64,000 nucleotides of DNA, taken from positions 1 through 64,000 of the forward strand of contig CAZRJK010000004.1 in NCBI GenBank assembly GCA_964600615.1, in the 5' to 3' direction. A model generated the notes under the pieces. The model was not told the origin of the DNA, did not search any database, and saw only the letters and a program-made list of their open reading frames with translations. The position numbers were made by a program, and so were the translations under genes. This document shows, in pieces, positions 41,794-50,480 of this stretch. Source of the stretch: RUG11198 sp964600615 (GTDB lineage Bacteria; Bacillota_I; Bacilli_A; RF39; UBA660). Every line of letters begins with the position of its first letter. Position 1 is the first letter of the stretch.

Positions 41794-43590
41794 CTATCTC
41801 TCTTCTATTTCATCAGTCTTTAAAACAGCTAAAAATGCTTCATTAGGAACATCTACATGCCCTATCTGTTTCATTTTTTTCTTTCCCTCTTTTTGCTTTT
41901 CTAATAGTTTTCTCTTTCTCGTAACATCTCCACCATAACATTTAGCAAGAACATTCTTCCTCATTGCCTTAATATCTGCTCTAGCTATAACTTTACTACC
42001 AATACAAGCCTGAATAGGAACTTCAAACATCTGTCTAGGTATTAATTTTTTCAAATTATCCACAACAACTCTACCTCTATTATAAGCAAAATCCCTATGA
42101 ACAATTATTGATAAAGCATCAACAATTTCTCCATTAAGAAGAATATCCATCTTAACCAAATCAGACTCTCTATAACCAATAACATCATAATCCATTGATG
42201 CATAACCCTTAGTAGTAGACTTTAACTTATCAAAAAAATCATATACAATCTCAGATAAAGGCATCTCATAATGAACATTAACCCTCTTAGAATCAATATA
42301 ATCCATTGAAACAAAAGTACCTCTCTTATTCTGACACAATTCCATAATACTACCAACATATTCATTTGGAACAAAAATATTAGTACTAACATAAGGTTCT
42401 TTTATATATTTAATCTTAACCCTCTCAGGAAACTCTGAAGGATTATCAACAAGTATTACTGTATCATCAGTTAAAGTAATCTCATATATAACAGAAGGAG
42501 AAGTAGTAACCAAATCAATACCAAATTCTCTTTCAATTCTAGTAGCAATAATATCCATATGAAGCAAACCTAAAAAACCAGTCCTAAATCCAAATCCCAA
42601 AGTAGCAGAAGTCTCCGTCTCAAAAGTTAAAGAGGCATCATTTACCTTTAATTTTTCTAAAGCCTCTCTCAAATTAGGATATTTCTTAGAATCAACAGGA
42701 TATAAACCACAATATACCATAGGTTTCATAACCTTATATCCAGGTAACGCCTCATCACAAGGATCATCATCTAAAGTAATAGTATCACCAACACTAACAT
42801 CACTAATACTCTTAATGCTAGCACACACATATCCAACCTCTCCACAAGAAAGCTCCTTAACCTTAACAGTATTAGGAGTATGATAACCAAGCTCTGTAAC
42901 TTCATAACTAGCATTAGTAGTAAACATCTTTATCCTACTATTATCCTTAATAGTACCAGACATAACCCTTACTAAAGCTACAACCCCCCTATAAGAATCA
43001 AAATAACTATCAAATATTAAACACTTTAATTTATCAGAACTATCACCAGTTGGACTAGGTATCCTATTAACAATAGCTTCCATTAACTCTGGAATTCCCT
43101 CACCCGTTTTAGCACTAGTAAATATTATCTCTTCTTCCTTAAAACCAAAAGTATCACATAATTCACGAGCTCTAACACTAGGTTCAGCATTAGGTAAATC
43201 TATCTTATTAACAACTGGAATAATCTCTAAATCATTATCAAGAGCTAAATAAACATTAGCCAAAGTTTGAGCTTCTATACCCTGAGTAGCATCTACAACC
43301 AAAATAGCTCCCTCACAAGCAGCTAAAGACCTAGAAACCTCATAAGTAAAATCTACATGTCCAGGAGTATCAATTAAATTAAGAACATAATCACGATAAT
43401 TAATCCTAACAGCATTTAACTTAATAGTAATACCTCTTTCTCTCTCTAAATCCATACTATCCAACATCTGTTCCTTAAGTTCTCTCTTGTCAACAGCATT
43501 AGTATACTCAAGTATCCTATCAGCTAAAGTACTCTTCCCATGATCAATATGAGCAATAATACTAAAATTTCTAATCTTACTAATATCCAT
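41794..43590 (-). CDS. lepA: Elongation factor 4 (LepA)
   Basis: A 598-residue translational GTPase. G motifs: AHIDHGKSTLADR (12-24), ERGITIK, DTPGHVDF, NKIDLP and SAKTGEGIP. The LepA-specific C-terminal domain is complete, including YGGDVTRKRKLLEKQKEGKKKMKQIGHVDVPNEAFLAVL. It back-translocates or remodels stalled ribosomes. Ribosome site AGGGCTGAT. Start of the lepA - RNB - miaB - ymcA-like unit. Confidence 0.98.
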   Translation of the reverse strand: MDISKIRNFSIIAHIDHGKSTLADRILEYTNAVDKRELKEQMLDSMDLERERGITIKLNAVRINYRDYVLNLIDTPGHVDFTYEVSRSLAACEGAILVVDATQGIEAQTLANVYLALDNDLEIIPVVNKIDLPNAEPSVRARELCDTFGFKEEEIIFTSAKTGEGIPELMEAIVNRIPSPTGDSSDKLKCLIFDSYFDSYRGVVALVRVMSGTIKDNSRIKMFTTNASYEVTELGYHTPNTVKVKELSCGEVGYVCASIKSISDVSVGDTITLDDDPCDEALPGYKVMKPMVYCGLYPVDSKKYPNLREALEKLKVNDASLTFETETSATLGFGFRTGFLGLLHMDIIATRIEREFGIDLVTTSPSVIYEITLTDDTVILVDNPSEFPERVKIKYIKEPYVSTNIFVPNEYVGSIMELCQNKRGTFVSMDYIDSKRVNVHYEMPLSEIVYDFFDKLKSTTKGYASMDYDVIGYRESDLVKMDILLNGEIVDALSIIVHRDFAYNRGRVVVDNLKKLIPRQMFEVPIQACIGSKVIARADIKAMRKNVLAKCYGGDVTRKRKLLEKQKEGKKKMKQIGHVDVPNEAFLAVLKTDEIEER

Positions 43591-43663
43591 AACATCAGCC
43601 CTTTAGAAAAATTATAACAAAACACCATAAAAAATACAATCTAATTAACAAAAGTTACTAATA

Positions 43664-43715
43664 AAAAAGGGATTCCACTTATTTATTTAGAATAATAATA
43701 TTAGAGGTGTAAATC
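43664..43715 (+). repeat. Shared leader of accessory genes (DUF1016 copy)
   Basis: AAAAAGGGATT, a TTATTTATT stretch and TTTAGAATAATAATATTAG precede the ATG, closely paralleling the leader of the KilA-N gene at 24735-24776. Confidence 0.55.
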
Positions 43716-44602
43716 ATGAACTATTATAACGAAATAAAAAATGAATTAATAAATAACGAAATTACTCAAAGAATAAAAGATTACAGCATGAATAAAACCA
43801 ATTTAAATTCTTACTATAATGTAGGTAAATTATTAAATGAAGCTGGAAAACATTATGGTGAAAACATTATCGGTAACTATTCAAAAAAATTAACAATAGA
43901 AGTAAATAAAAAATATAATACAACAAATTTAAAAAGAATGAGACAATTTTACAATATGATTGAAAAAGGTGCCCCAATGGGGCACCAATTGACATGGAGT
44001 CATTATAAAGAACTAATTCATTAAAAGATATTATTAAAATAAAATACTATATAGATATCTGCCAAAAATATAATTTAACAAAAAGAGAATTAAGAGAAAA
44101 AATTAAAAATAAAGAATATGAAAGACTACCGGAAAACACTAAGAATAAATTAATTAATAACAACAAAGATAATGATATAAAAGATTTAATAAAGAATCCC
44201 ATATTAATTAAAAATAAATATGATTATGATAATATATCAGAAAAAATGTTACAAAAATTAATATTAGAAAATATTCCCTCATTTTTAAAAGAACTAGGTA
44301 CTGGATTCACCTTTATTGAAAATGAATATAAAATAATAGTTGATAATACTTATAATTATATAGATTTATTATTATTTAATTATATTTATAATTGTTTTGT
44401 AGTTATAGAATTAAAAGTTACAGAACTAAAAAAAGAACACATAGGTCAAATACACATATATATGAATTACATAGATAACAAATTAAAACACGCTAATATG
44501 AATAATACTATTGGTATTATCATCGTTAGAAAAAATAACAAATACATATTAGAATATTGTTCTGATAAAAGAATACTATTTAAGGAATATTTATTAATAT
44601 AA
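43716..44602 (+). pseudogene. DUF1016 (YhcG-like) PD-(D/E)XK nuclease, frameshifted
   Basis: Two reading frames encode one protein. The first (43716-44024) gives the DUF1016 N-terminal domain up to LTWSHYKELI. The continuation SLKDIIKIKYYIDIC, TKRELREKIKNKEYERL and on to the nuclease core (IDLLLFNY, CFVVIELK, IGQIHIYMNYID) runs in another frame to 44602. A single missing T near 44017-44018 (ATTCA for ATTTCA) explains the break. The nuclease motif is intact (Asp and ELK). It may be a true mutation, a sequencing error or phase variation. It shares its leader with KilA-N and Rpn genes. Confidence 0.82.
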
Positions 44603-44636
44603 AAAGAATTCTTATACAAACATATAAGAATTCTTT
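44603..44636. terminator. Bidirectional terminator between DUF1016 and nrdG
   Basis: Perfect 14-bp inverted repeat AAAGAATTCTTATA / TATAAGAATTCTTT with a six-base loop; the last nrdG codons are inside it. Confidence 0.8.
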
Positions 44637-45175
44637 CTTCCTTTATTATTAATATTTTTATTATCAAATTTAGTAACTAATACAACTTTATTAGTATCTA
44701 AACTCTTCTTAACATCGATTAATCTTTGGTTTTTAGAACCTCTAAAAATACAATCAAAACTCTTCTCATCTAAAATAAATTTACCATCTACTAAAACATC
44801 TATATAATTTAGAAATTCCAATATACTCTTTTTCTTCTTACCCAGTTTTAACAACTCTTCAAAAGTAAAACCAGTATAACACCAAATATTATAACCAATA
44901 TTTTTGGAATATTTAGCAAGCTCCAAACAAGCCTCTGGTTGCATCATAGGATCTCCTCCAGAAAACGTAATACCCTGTTGACCTCTTAATTTAGATATTT
45001 GTTCCTTAACTTCATCAATAGATAATAAATATCCATCAGTAAAAGAATGAGTTTCTGGATTATGACATCCTTTACAATTATGAGAACAACCTTGTGTCCA
45101 AATAACAGCCCTTATTCCCTCACCATCAACAATACTATCACCTTGGATCTTAGGAGACGCTAATCTAATTTCCAT
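44612..45175 (-). CDS. nrdG: Anaerobic RNR-activating protein NrdG
   Basis: A 187-residue radical SAM activase. The cluster motif is WTQGCSHNCKGCHNPETHSF (CX3CX2C, near 30), followed by TFSGGDPMMQPEAC. It creates the glycyl radical on anaerobic ribonucleotide reductase. Third gene of the RNR unit, two bases after the glycyl-radical subunit gene, without a strong ribosome site of its own, so translation is probably coupled. The C-terminal residues are coded by the terminator hairpin. Confidence 0.94.
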   Translation of the reverse strand: MEIRLASPKIQGDSIVDGEGIRAVIWTQGCSHNCKGCHNPETHSFTDGYLLSIDEVKEQISKLRGQQGITFSGGDPMMQPEACLELAKYSKNIGYNIWCYTGFTFEELLKLGKKKKSILEFLNYIDVLVDGKFILDEKSFDCIFRGSKNQRLIDVKKSLDTNKVVLVTKFDNKNINNKGRKNSYMFV

Positions 45176-45177
45176 AA

Positions 45178-45351
45178 TTATTTTTTATCTATAATACCTT
45201 CAAGACCGTGTTTAACTCTATCATGTTCTTCTGCTCTTTTACCATTATTAAATCTATCTACAGTACCTACTAAATATCCCGTAATTCTTCTAATTCTTTC
45301 AAATCCAACACCCTCTCCTACAGTTCTTACTTCTTTTTCTTCGTTTTTCAT
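45178..45351 (-). CDS. Separate glycyl-radical domain of anaerobic ribonucleotide reductase
   Basis: A 57-residue protein. FERIRRITGYLVGTVDRFNN followed by GKRAEEHDRVKHG corresponds to the C-terminal end of ordinary NrdD proteins, where the Gly of the R-x-xGYL motif carries the radical. The neighbouring 768-residue NrdD lacks this segment, so the reductase is split. A start at MKNEEKEV is supported by AAGGAGAT seven bases upstream, inside the 20-base gap after the nrdD stop. A frameshift is unlikely because the large protein ends cleanly and this one has its own translation signal. It should assemble with NrdD and be activated by NrdG. Confidence 0.82.
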   Translation of the reverse strand: MKNEEKEVRTVGEGVGFERIRRITGYLVGTVDRFNNGKRAEEHDRVKHGLEGIIDKK

Positions 45352-45371
45352 ATTAATCTCCTTCTTTCTTT

Positions 45372-47678
45372 TTAACAATTACAACTCTTTTTATATTCAT
45401 TAACAACCTCAATTGGTACCCCTTCATTAGCACGTCTTCCACAGCCAGGACAAATATCACCAATTATACCAACATAACCACATACAGGATCTCTATCAAC
45501 AGGATGGTTAATAGCAGCATATCCCATATTATTTTCCTTCATAAGTCTTACTATCTTCTCAAAAGCATCCAAATTCTTAGTAGTATCTCCATCTAACTCA
45601 ATATAACTAATATGTCCTGCATTAGTTAATTCATGGAATGGAGCTTCCTTCTTAATCTTATCTACAATAGTAATATTATAATATACAGGAACATGGAATG
45701 AATTAGTATAGTAAGCTCTATCCGTAACTCCCTTAATTCTTCCATAAATAGCCTTATCTATATTTACAAATCTGCCAGATAATCCTTCAGCAGGAGTTGC
45801 TAAACAAGTAAAATTAAGATTATATTGAGAAGAAAATTCATCACATTTTTCTCTCATAAACTTAACAATCTTAAGTCCAAGTTTTTCAGCCTCAGCAGAT
45901 TCACCATGATGTTTACCAGTCAAAGCTTTCAAACATTCCGCAAGACCAATAAATCCAATACTTAAAGTACCATGTTTTAACACTCTTCTTAATCTATCAG
46001 TAGGTTTTAATTTTTCAGAATCTAACCATACACCTTGTCCTAACAAGAATGGAAAATTATAAGTTCTCTTACTACATTGAATTTCAAATCTCTCTAACAA
46101 TTGATCTCTTACATCATCCATAAGTGTACCTAATTCATCAAAGAAACCTTTCATGTCAGCCTTATCAGAACCATTAACAATACCATACTTAATACCAAGT
46201 CTAGGTAAATTAATAGTAGTAAATGATAAATTACCACGACCAGGTGTAACAGCTTTAGATGGATCAGCAGCATTACCAATTACCCTAGTTCTACATCCCA
46301 TATAACATACTTCTGTATTAAAATCTCCCTTATAATAAGCTTTATTATAAGTAGAATCCATAAAAGAGAAATTAGGAAACAATCTCTTAGCAGATACCTT
46401 ACAAGCTAATTTAAATAAATCATAGTTAGGATCTCCAGGATTATAATTAATTCCTTCTTTTACTTTAAATATTGAAATAGGAAATATAGGAGTCTCATTC
46501 TTACCTAATCCAGCATCTACTGATAACAAATAATTCTTCATAACCATTCTACCCTCAGCAGATGTATCAGTACCAAAATTAATAGATGAAAATGGTACCT
46601 GAGCTCCGGCTCTAGAATGCATAGTATTTAAATTATGTACAAAAGCTTCCATAGCTTGATAAGTAGCTCTATCTGTCTTAGATAATGCTATATCATAAGC
46701 CTTCTCAAATATTCTTCTAACCTCAGTACTTTCTTTATAATATCCCTCATAATTACTAATATCAACTTCTATAGAATCTAACTTATCTATTTCTTTTACT
46801 AATTTATCAAAATTAATAAAACTAATAAAATCAGTAAACTCTAATAATTCATATAAAGACTGTTTAAATTCCTTCTTAAATGTCTTTAAAACACCAGGAG
46901 CTAAATAATAATCAAATGCTGGAATACTTTGACCACCATGTTGATCATTCTGATTAGATTGAATTGCAATAGCAGCTAAAGCACTATATGAATTAATAGA
47001 TTGTGGTTCTCTTAAATGACCATGTCCAGTAGAAAAGCCACCCTTAAATAACTTATTTAAATCAATTTGCATACAAGTAGTAGTACCCATAGCCAAGAAA
47101 TCCATATCATGAATATGAATATCTCCATCATCATGTAAATCAGCAAATTTCTTTTTCATTAAATATGCCTTAGCAAATTCCTTACTAACAGTAGATCCAT
47201 ATTGTAACATAGTACCCATAGCACTATTACCATCTATATTAGCGTTCTCTCTCTTAGCATCTTCTTCAAAAGCACTCTTAAGTCCAAGTCCTTCCAAAGA
47301 TTTTAAAAATTTATGCATCTTCTTTTCATCAGAAAATAATTGTCTAGATTTATCTCTTCTTTCTCTATATTCAGAAAAAGCAGTATAAACATCTTCATAT
47401 TTATTTTTCTTTAAAGATTCCTCAATTAAATCTTGAATATCTTCAATCTTAATCTTCTCTTCATCCTTATAATCTTTTTCTATTTTCTTAATTACTGCAT
47501 GATATACTTTTTGTACATCCTTCTCAGTATATTTATTTTCTTCTTCATCTGGTATAAGGCAAGCATCAAAACCTTTCTTTATTGCCATAGCAACTTTAGT
47601 TGTATCAAAACTAACCTTTTTACCATTTCTTTTAACAACTTTTAAATTTTCAAGTATAAACTCATTTGAACTACTCAT
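45372..47678 (-). CDS. nrdD: Anaerobic ribonucleoside-triphosphate reductase, large part
   Basis: A 768-residue class III RNR lacking its usual C-terminal glycyl-radical segment. It has an N-terminal ATP-cone (LKVVKRNGKKVSFDTTKVAMAIKKGFDA, about 11-38), the catalytic barrel with IHDMDFLAMGTTTCMQIDL and GCRTRV, and a C-terminal Zn-finger region (PVCGYVGIIGDICPGCGRR). The chain stops with a short tail KKSCNC where other NrdD proteins continue into the RxxGYL segment; that segment is coded by the next gene. Only one Cys precedes GYVG, and the CNC tail may replace a zinc ligand (speculation). Ribosome site AGGAGG. Confidence 0.92.
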   Translation of the reverse strand: MSSSNEFILENLKVVKRNGKKVSFDTTKVAMAIKKGFDACLIPDEEENKYTEKDVQKVYHAVIKKIEKDYKDEEKIKIEDIQDLIEESLKKNKYEDVYTAFSEYRERRDKSRQLFSDEKKMHKFLKSLEGLGLKSAFEEDAKRENANIDGNSAMGTMLQYGSTVSKEFAKAYLMKKKFADLHDDGDIHIHDMDFLAMGTTTCMQIDLNKLFKGGFSTGHGHLREPQSINSYSALAAIAIQSNQNDQHGGQSIPAFDYYLAPGVLKTFKKEFKQSLYELLEFTDFISFINFDKLVKEIDKLDSIEVDISNYEGYYKESTEVRRIFEKAYDIALSKTDRATYQAMEAFVHNLNTMHSRAGAQVPFSSINFGTDTSAEGRMVMKNYLLSVDAGLGKNETPIFPISIFKVKEGINYNPGDPNYDLFKLACKVSAKRLFPNFSFMDSTYNKAYYKGDFNTEVCYMGCRTRVIGNAADPSKAVTPGRGNLSFTTINLPRLGIKYGIVNGSDKADMKGFFDELGTLMDDVRDQLLERFEIQCSKRTYNFPFLLGQGVWLDSEKLKPTDRLRRVLKHGTLSIGFIGLAECLKALTGKHHGESAEAEKLGLKIVKFMREKCDEFSSQYNLNFTCLATPAEGLSGRFVNIDKAIYGRIKGVTDRAYYTNSFHVPVYYNITIVDKIKKEAPFHELTNAGHISYIELDGDTTKNLDAFEKIVRLMKENNMGYAAINHPVDRDPVCGYVGIIGDICPGCGRRANEGVPIEVVNEYKKSCNC

Positions 47679-47702
47679 GTCTTCCTCCTATCATATACAC
47701 TA

Positions 47703-47730
47703 ATTATACAACGTCAGAATACAAAGTCAA
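47703..47730 (-). promoter_or_regulatory. Promoter of the nrdD unit
   Basis: Minus strand TTGACT (47725-47730), 16 bases, perfect TATAAT (47703-47708), 25 bases before the nrdD start. Confidence 0.75.
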
Positions 47731-48164
47731 TACAAAATGCGAACATTTTACAAAAATATTTTTTTAAGAAAAATAAACTTTTTATTTTCAAGGCTTTTTT
47801 AAAGTTTTTATTTTTTTAAAAACTTTACTAATAATGTCAACATGTATCTTAAACACATAAAACCCTTTATTTAAAAGGAAAAATTATTTTTATATGCAAA
47901 TATAGTGTTTTTGTCTTTTTATATTTTTTTGACTTTTTAAAAAATAAAAGAAAAATATTTTTTCATTTTTTTAAAAAAATATTTTTTTATTTTTTACAAT
48001 TGTTCGTGTCCTTAAAAGTTAATTTTTACCATTTTCCGTTATAAAATATAAATAAAAAATAATAAACAAATAATAATATGTTTGTAACCTAATTTCTAAA
48101 ATGTACCAATCAAAAGAATACATATAATTATATAATAAACAAATAATAATAATGGGTGATAAAA
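47731..48164. other. Long AT-rich intergenic region upstream of nrdD
   Basis: No gene seen on either strand. It is dominated by A and T runs, notably 47940-48000. A partial NrdR-box-like ACACTATATTTGCATA lies at 47893-47908 on the minus strand, but a second box at the expected spacing was not found. The plus-strand end contains the ribosome site of the small gene at 48165. Confidence 0.5.
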
Positions 48165-48275
48165 ATGGGAAAGAAAAAAAATAAAAATAATTGCAAAAAC
48201 AATTGCAATATGAATGAATCAAATAACAATTCTAACAACATGAATCAAAATAATTCTAACAAAAATAGCCTATAG
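48165..48275 (+). CDS. 36-residue Asn-rich small protein
   Basis: Starts MGKKKNKNNCKNNC and continues with Asn, Ser and Met repeats; nearly half the residues are Asn. GGGTGAT is placed seven bases before ATG and a strong hairpin terminator overlaps the stop, so it looks like a real transcription unit. It is not recognised as a known family. Small Asn-rich basic peptides occur among spore coat and SASP-like minor proteins, and spore maturation genes follow on the other strand; a weak GAATA / CAAATAATA pair upstream might be a sporulation promoter. That link is speculative. Confidence 0.5.
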   Translation: MGKKKNKNNCKNNCNMNESNNNSNNMNQNNSNKNSL

Positions 48276-48286
48276 GCTATTTTTTT
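48262..48286. terminator. Terminator between the Asn-rich gene and spmB
   Basis: AATAGCC/GGCTATT stem, four-base loop, T run on the plus strand and A/T tail on the minus strand, so probably bidirectional. Confidence 0.85.
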
Positions 48287-48797
48287 AATAAAATAAAAAT
48301 TTAACAACTAAAAAAGATATAATTATGGAAGCCAAATCTGCAAGTAATCCCACTAATAAAGAATATCTAATTTTCTTTATCCCAATTGAAGAAAAATATA
48401 AACCTATTATATATATAGTAGTATCAGTACTTCCTTGCATAACAGAAGCTACCCTACCAATTAAACTATCAACACCATAACTCTTTAATATATCATTCAT
48501 AATAATTAAAGAAGAGTTACCAGATATTGGCCTCATTAAACCAAGTATTACCAATTCACTAGGATAACCAATAAAATTAAGAAACGGTTTTATTAAATTA
48601 ACTATATCATTAATAATATTGGAAGATATAACTACATTTATACATATAAACATAGCAAATATATTAGGAAATATCTTTAAAGATAAATCAAGTCCTTCTA
48701 TAACACCATTTAAAAACTCTTCATAAATATTAACATTATGTATAAATCCATATATTATAATAAACAAAACAATCAAAGGAATAATAAAACTAGTCAT
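48285..48797 (-). CDS. spmB: Spore maturation protein B
   Basis: A 170-residue membrane protein of the nucleoside-recognition (Gate) family. The motif LGLMRPISGNSSLIIMNDIL followed by VMQGSTDTTIYIIGLYF is characteristic of SpmB. SpmA and SpmB are needed for dehydration of the spore core. The start MTSFIIP is preferred, preceded by AGGATTGGGA, and overlaps the spmA end by eight bases. The dacB-spmA-spmB order is as in Bacillus subtilis. Confidence 0.93.
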   Translation of the reverse strand: MTSFIIPLIVLFIIIYGFIHNVNIYEEFLNGVIEGLDLSLKIFPNIFAMFICINVVISSNIINDIVNLIKPFLNFIGYPSELVILGLMRPISGNSSLIIMNDILKSYGVDSLIGRVASVMQGSTDTTIYIIGLYFSSIGIKKIRYSLLVGLLADLASIIISFLVVKFLFY

Positions 48798-49374
48798 ATT
48801 TCCCAATCCTAGACATAAATCTATCTAACAATAGTCCCACCATGCAAGATAAAATAGTAGTAATAATACAAGCTAAAACTATATCCGTAGGATTACTAGA
48901 TCCATTTAAAGCTCTAAAACTAATAACTGTAGTAGGAATAATAGTAACAGATGCAGTATTTATAACCAAAAAAGTAATCATACTCCTACTAGCAATATTA
49001 CTATTATTATTCTCTTTCTTTAATTCTTCCATAGCCTTTAAACCAAAAGGCGTAGCCCCACTACCAAGACCTAACATATTCATAATAATATTAGTAGAAA
49101 TATAACTAATAGCCTCTCCATCACTCTTTAATTCAGGAAATATAGGTTTAATAATCTTAGTCATAAACTTACTCATCTTTTTAACCAAACCAGATTCACT
49201 AGCAATCTTCATAATACCTAACCATAAGCAAAGTAAAGGAATCATATTAATAATAATATTTATACTCTCCCTATTTTTAGAAACAAAAATATCATTAACA
49301 GAATTAATATTACCAGATAATATTCCATATATAATACCAATAATTAAAAATAATCCAAATATATAATTAATCAT
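48790..49374 (-). CDS. spmA: Spore maturation protein A
   Basis: A 194-residue membrane protein with about five helices. LCLWLGIMKIASESGLVKKM and LGLGSGATPFGLKAMEEL with NTASVTIIPTTVISFRALNGSSNP are the SpmA hallmarks. It acts in the mother cell or forespore membrane during core dehydration. It overlaps dacB by an ATGA junction and spmB by eight bases. Confidence 0.94.
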   Translation of the reverse strand: MINYIFGLFLIIGIIYGILSGNINSVNDIFVSKNRESINIIINMIPLLCLWLGIMKIASESGLVKKMSKFMTKIIKPIFPELKSDGEAISYISTNIIMNMLGLGSGATPFGLKAMEELKKENNNSNIASRSMITFLVINTASVTIIPTTVISFRALNGSSNPTDIVLACIITTILSCMVGLLLDRFMSRIGKYD

Positions 49375-50429
49375 GATATTAACTCCCTAAACCATGATTT
49401 CTTTTTTATGTTTTTCTTTTTAATATAAATAGGTTCTTTATATATAACATCATTATTTAAAAGTATTACATAATCCCCTACCTTATCACCAGTCTTATAA
49501 TTATCTATAATATCCAAAACAACCTTACCATTAATACTTCTTAATTCCCTATCCAAAACAGGTATATATACATCATTCTTAATATAAAAATTACCCTTAT
49601 AATAATTATTATCAATATAAAAATTATTCTTATCTAAAAACTTATAAGCAACATACTTAGAAAAAATACTATTATATAAACTCTTATGAGTATTCCAATC
49701 ATCACTATCACGAATAGTAACTACTATTAAATTAATATTATTCTTACTACCAGTACTAACTAAAGTCCTACGAGCCTTATCAGTATATCCTGTCTTACCA
49801 CCAGTAATATAATCCTCACTTAATAATTTATTCTTATTCTTCCATACATAAGTCTTCTTATTAGTCTTTAAAGTATAACTCTTAGTACTAACAATTTCTC
49901 TATATACATCATATTTCATAGCATACCTAGTAAGTAACGCCATATCATAAGCAGTACTATAATTACCACCATCATCATCTAAACCACTAGGATTAACAAA
50001 CTTACTATTATTCATCCCAATATCCTTAGCCTTATCATTCATCATCTTAACAAAATTATCAATATCACCCCCAACATACTTACTAATCATTAAAGCAGCA
50101 TCATTACCACTCCTAAGCATTAATCCATATAATAAATCTCTTAAACTAAGTTCTTCCCCTATTTCAATATATATACCAGATCCATAAGCCTTTAATATAG
50201 TATCATCAACTATAACTTTATTATCTAATTTACCTGATTCTATAGCAATAACACAAGTCATAATCTTAGTAATAGACGCTATTAACATTGGTTTATTATA
50301 ATTCTTACCAGCTAAGACCCTACCAGTAACATTATCCATAACTACATATTCATAAGCACTATTAACACTACAAAAACAATTATTAACACCAACAAAAAGC
50401 ACAAAGATAAATAACAACAGTCTCTTCAC
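49371..50429 (-). CDS. dacB: D-alanyl-D-alanine carboxypeptidase, DacB/DacF type
   Basis: A 352-residue exported serine-type peptidase (family S11). It has a signal sequence (about 1-20, ending CFCSVNSA), catalytic SITK (52-55), RSGNDAA near 113 and GGKTGYT near 213. Fused to spmA-spmB by overlap, it corresponds to the sporulation enzyme PBP5* that trims cortex cross-linking. The start codon is GTG, preceded by AGGTGG. A C-terminal beta domain and a short basic tail (KKKNIKKKSWFRELIS) follow, probably a membrane anchor. Confidence 0.92.
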   Translation of the reverse strand: MKRLLLFIFVLFVGVNNCFCSVNSAYEYVVMDNVTGRVLAGKNYNKPMLIASITKIMTCVIAIESGKLDNKVIVDDTILKAYGSGIYIEIGEELSLRDLLYGLMLRSGNDAALMISKYVGGDIDNFVKMMNDKAKDIGMNNSKFVNPSGLDDDGGNYSTAYDMALLTRYAMKYDVYREIVSTKSYTLKTNKKTYVWKNKNKLLSEDYITGGKTGYTDKARRTLVSTGSKNNINLIVVTIRDSDDWNTHKSLYNSIFSKYVAYKFLDKNNFYIDNNYYKGNFYIKNDVYIPVLDRELRSINGKVVLDIIDNYKTGDKVGDYVILLNNDVIYKEPIYIKKKNIKKKSWFRELIS

Positions 50430-50452
50430 ATTACCACCTATAGAATAGTATG

Positions 50453-50480
50453 AAAAAAGGACTACATTTAGTCCTTTTTC
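50453..50480 (-). terminator. Terminator after the sortase gene
   Basis: AAGGACTAAATGTAGTCCTT on the minus strand followed by TTTT; it lies between dacB and the sortase stop. Confidence 0.75.

Noticed and set aside
45352..45378. Frameshift or nonsense mutation explaining the split NrdD
   Set aside because: The large chain ends cleanly, the gap is 20 bases and contains a good ribosome site for the small protein, and the two frames do not join by a single-base change.
47893..47908. NrdR box upstream of nrdD
   Set aside because: Only the first half of the 16-base consensus matches and no second box at a helical spacing was found, so it was not listed as a site.
47731..48164. Replication origin or structured RNA in the long AT-rich spacer
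   Set aside because: No DnaA-box clusters or conserved stems were recognised; the A/T runs are simple low-complexity sequence.
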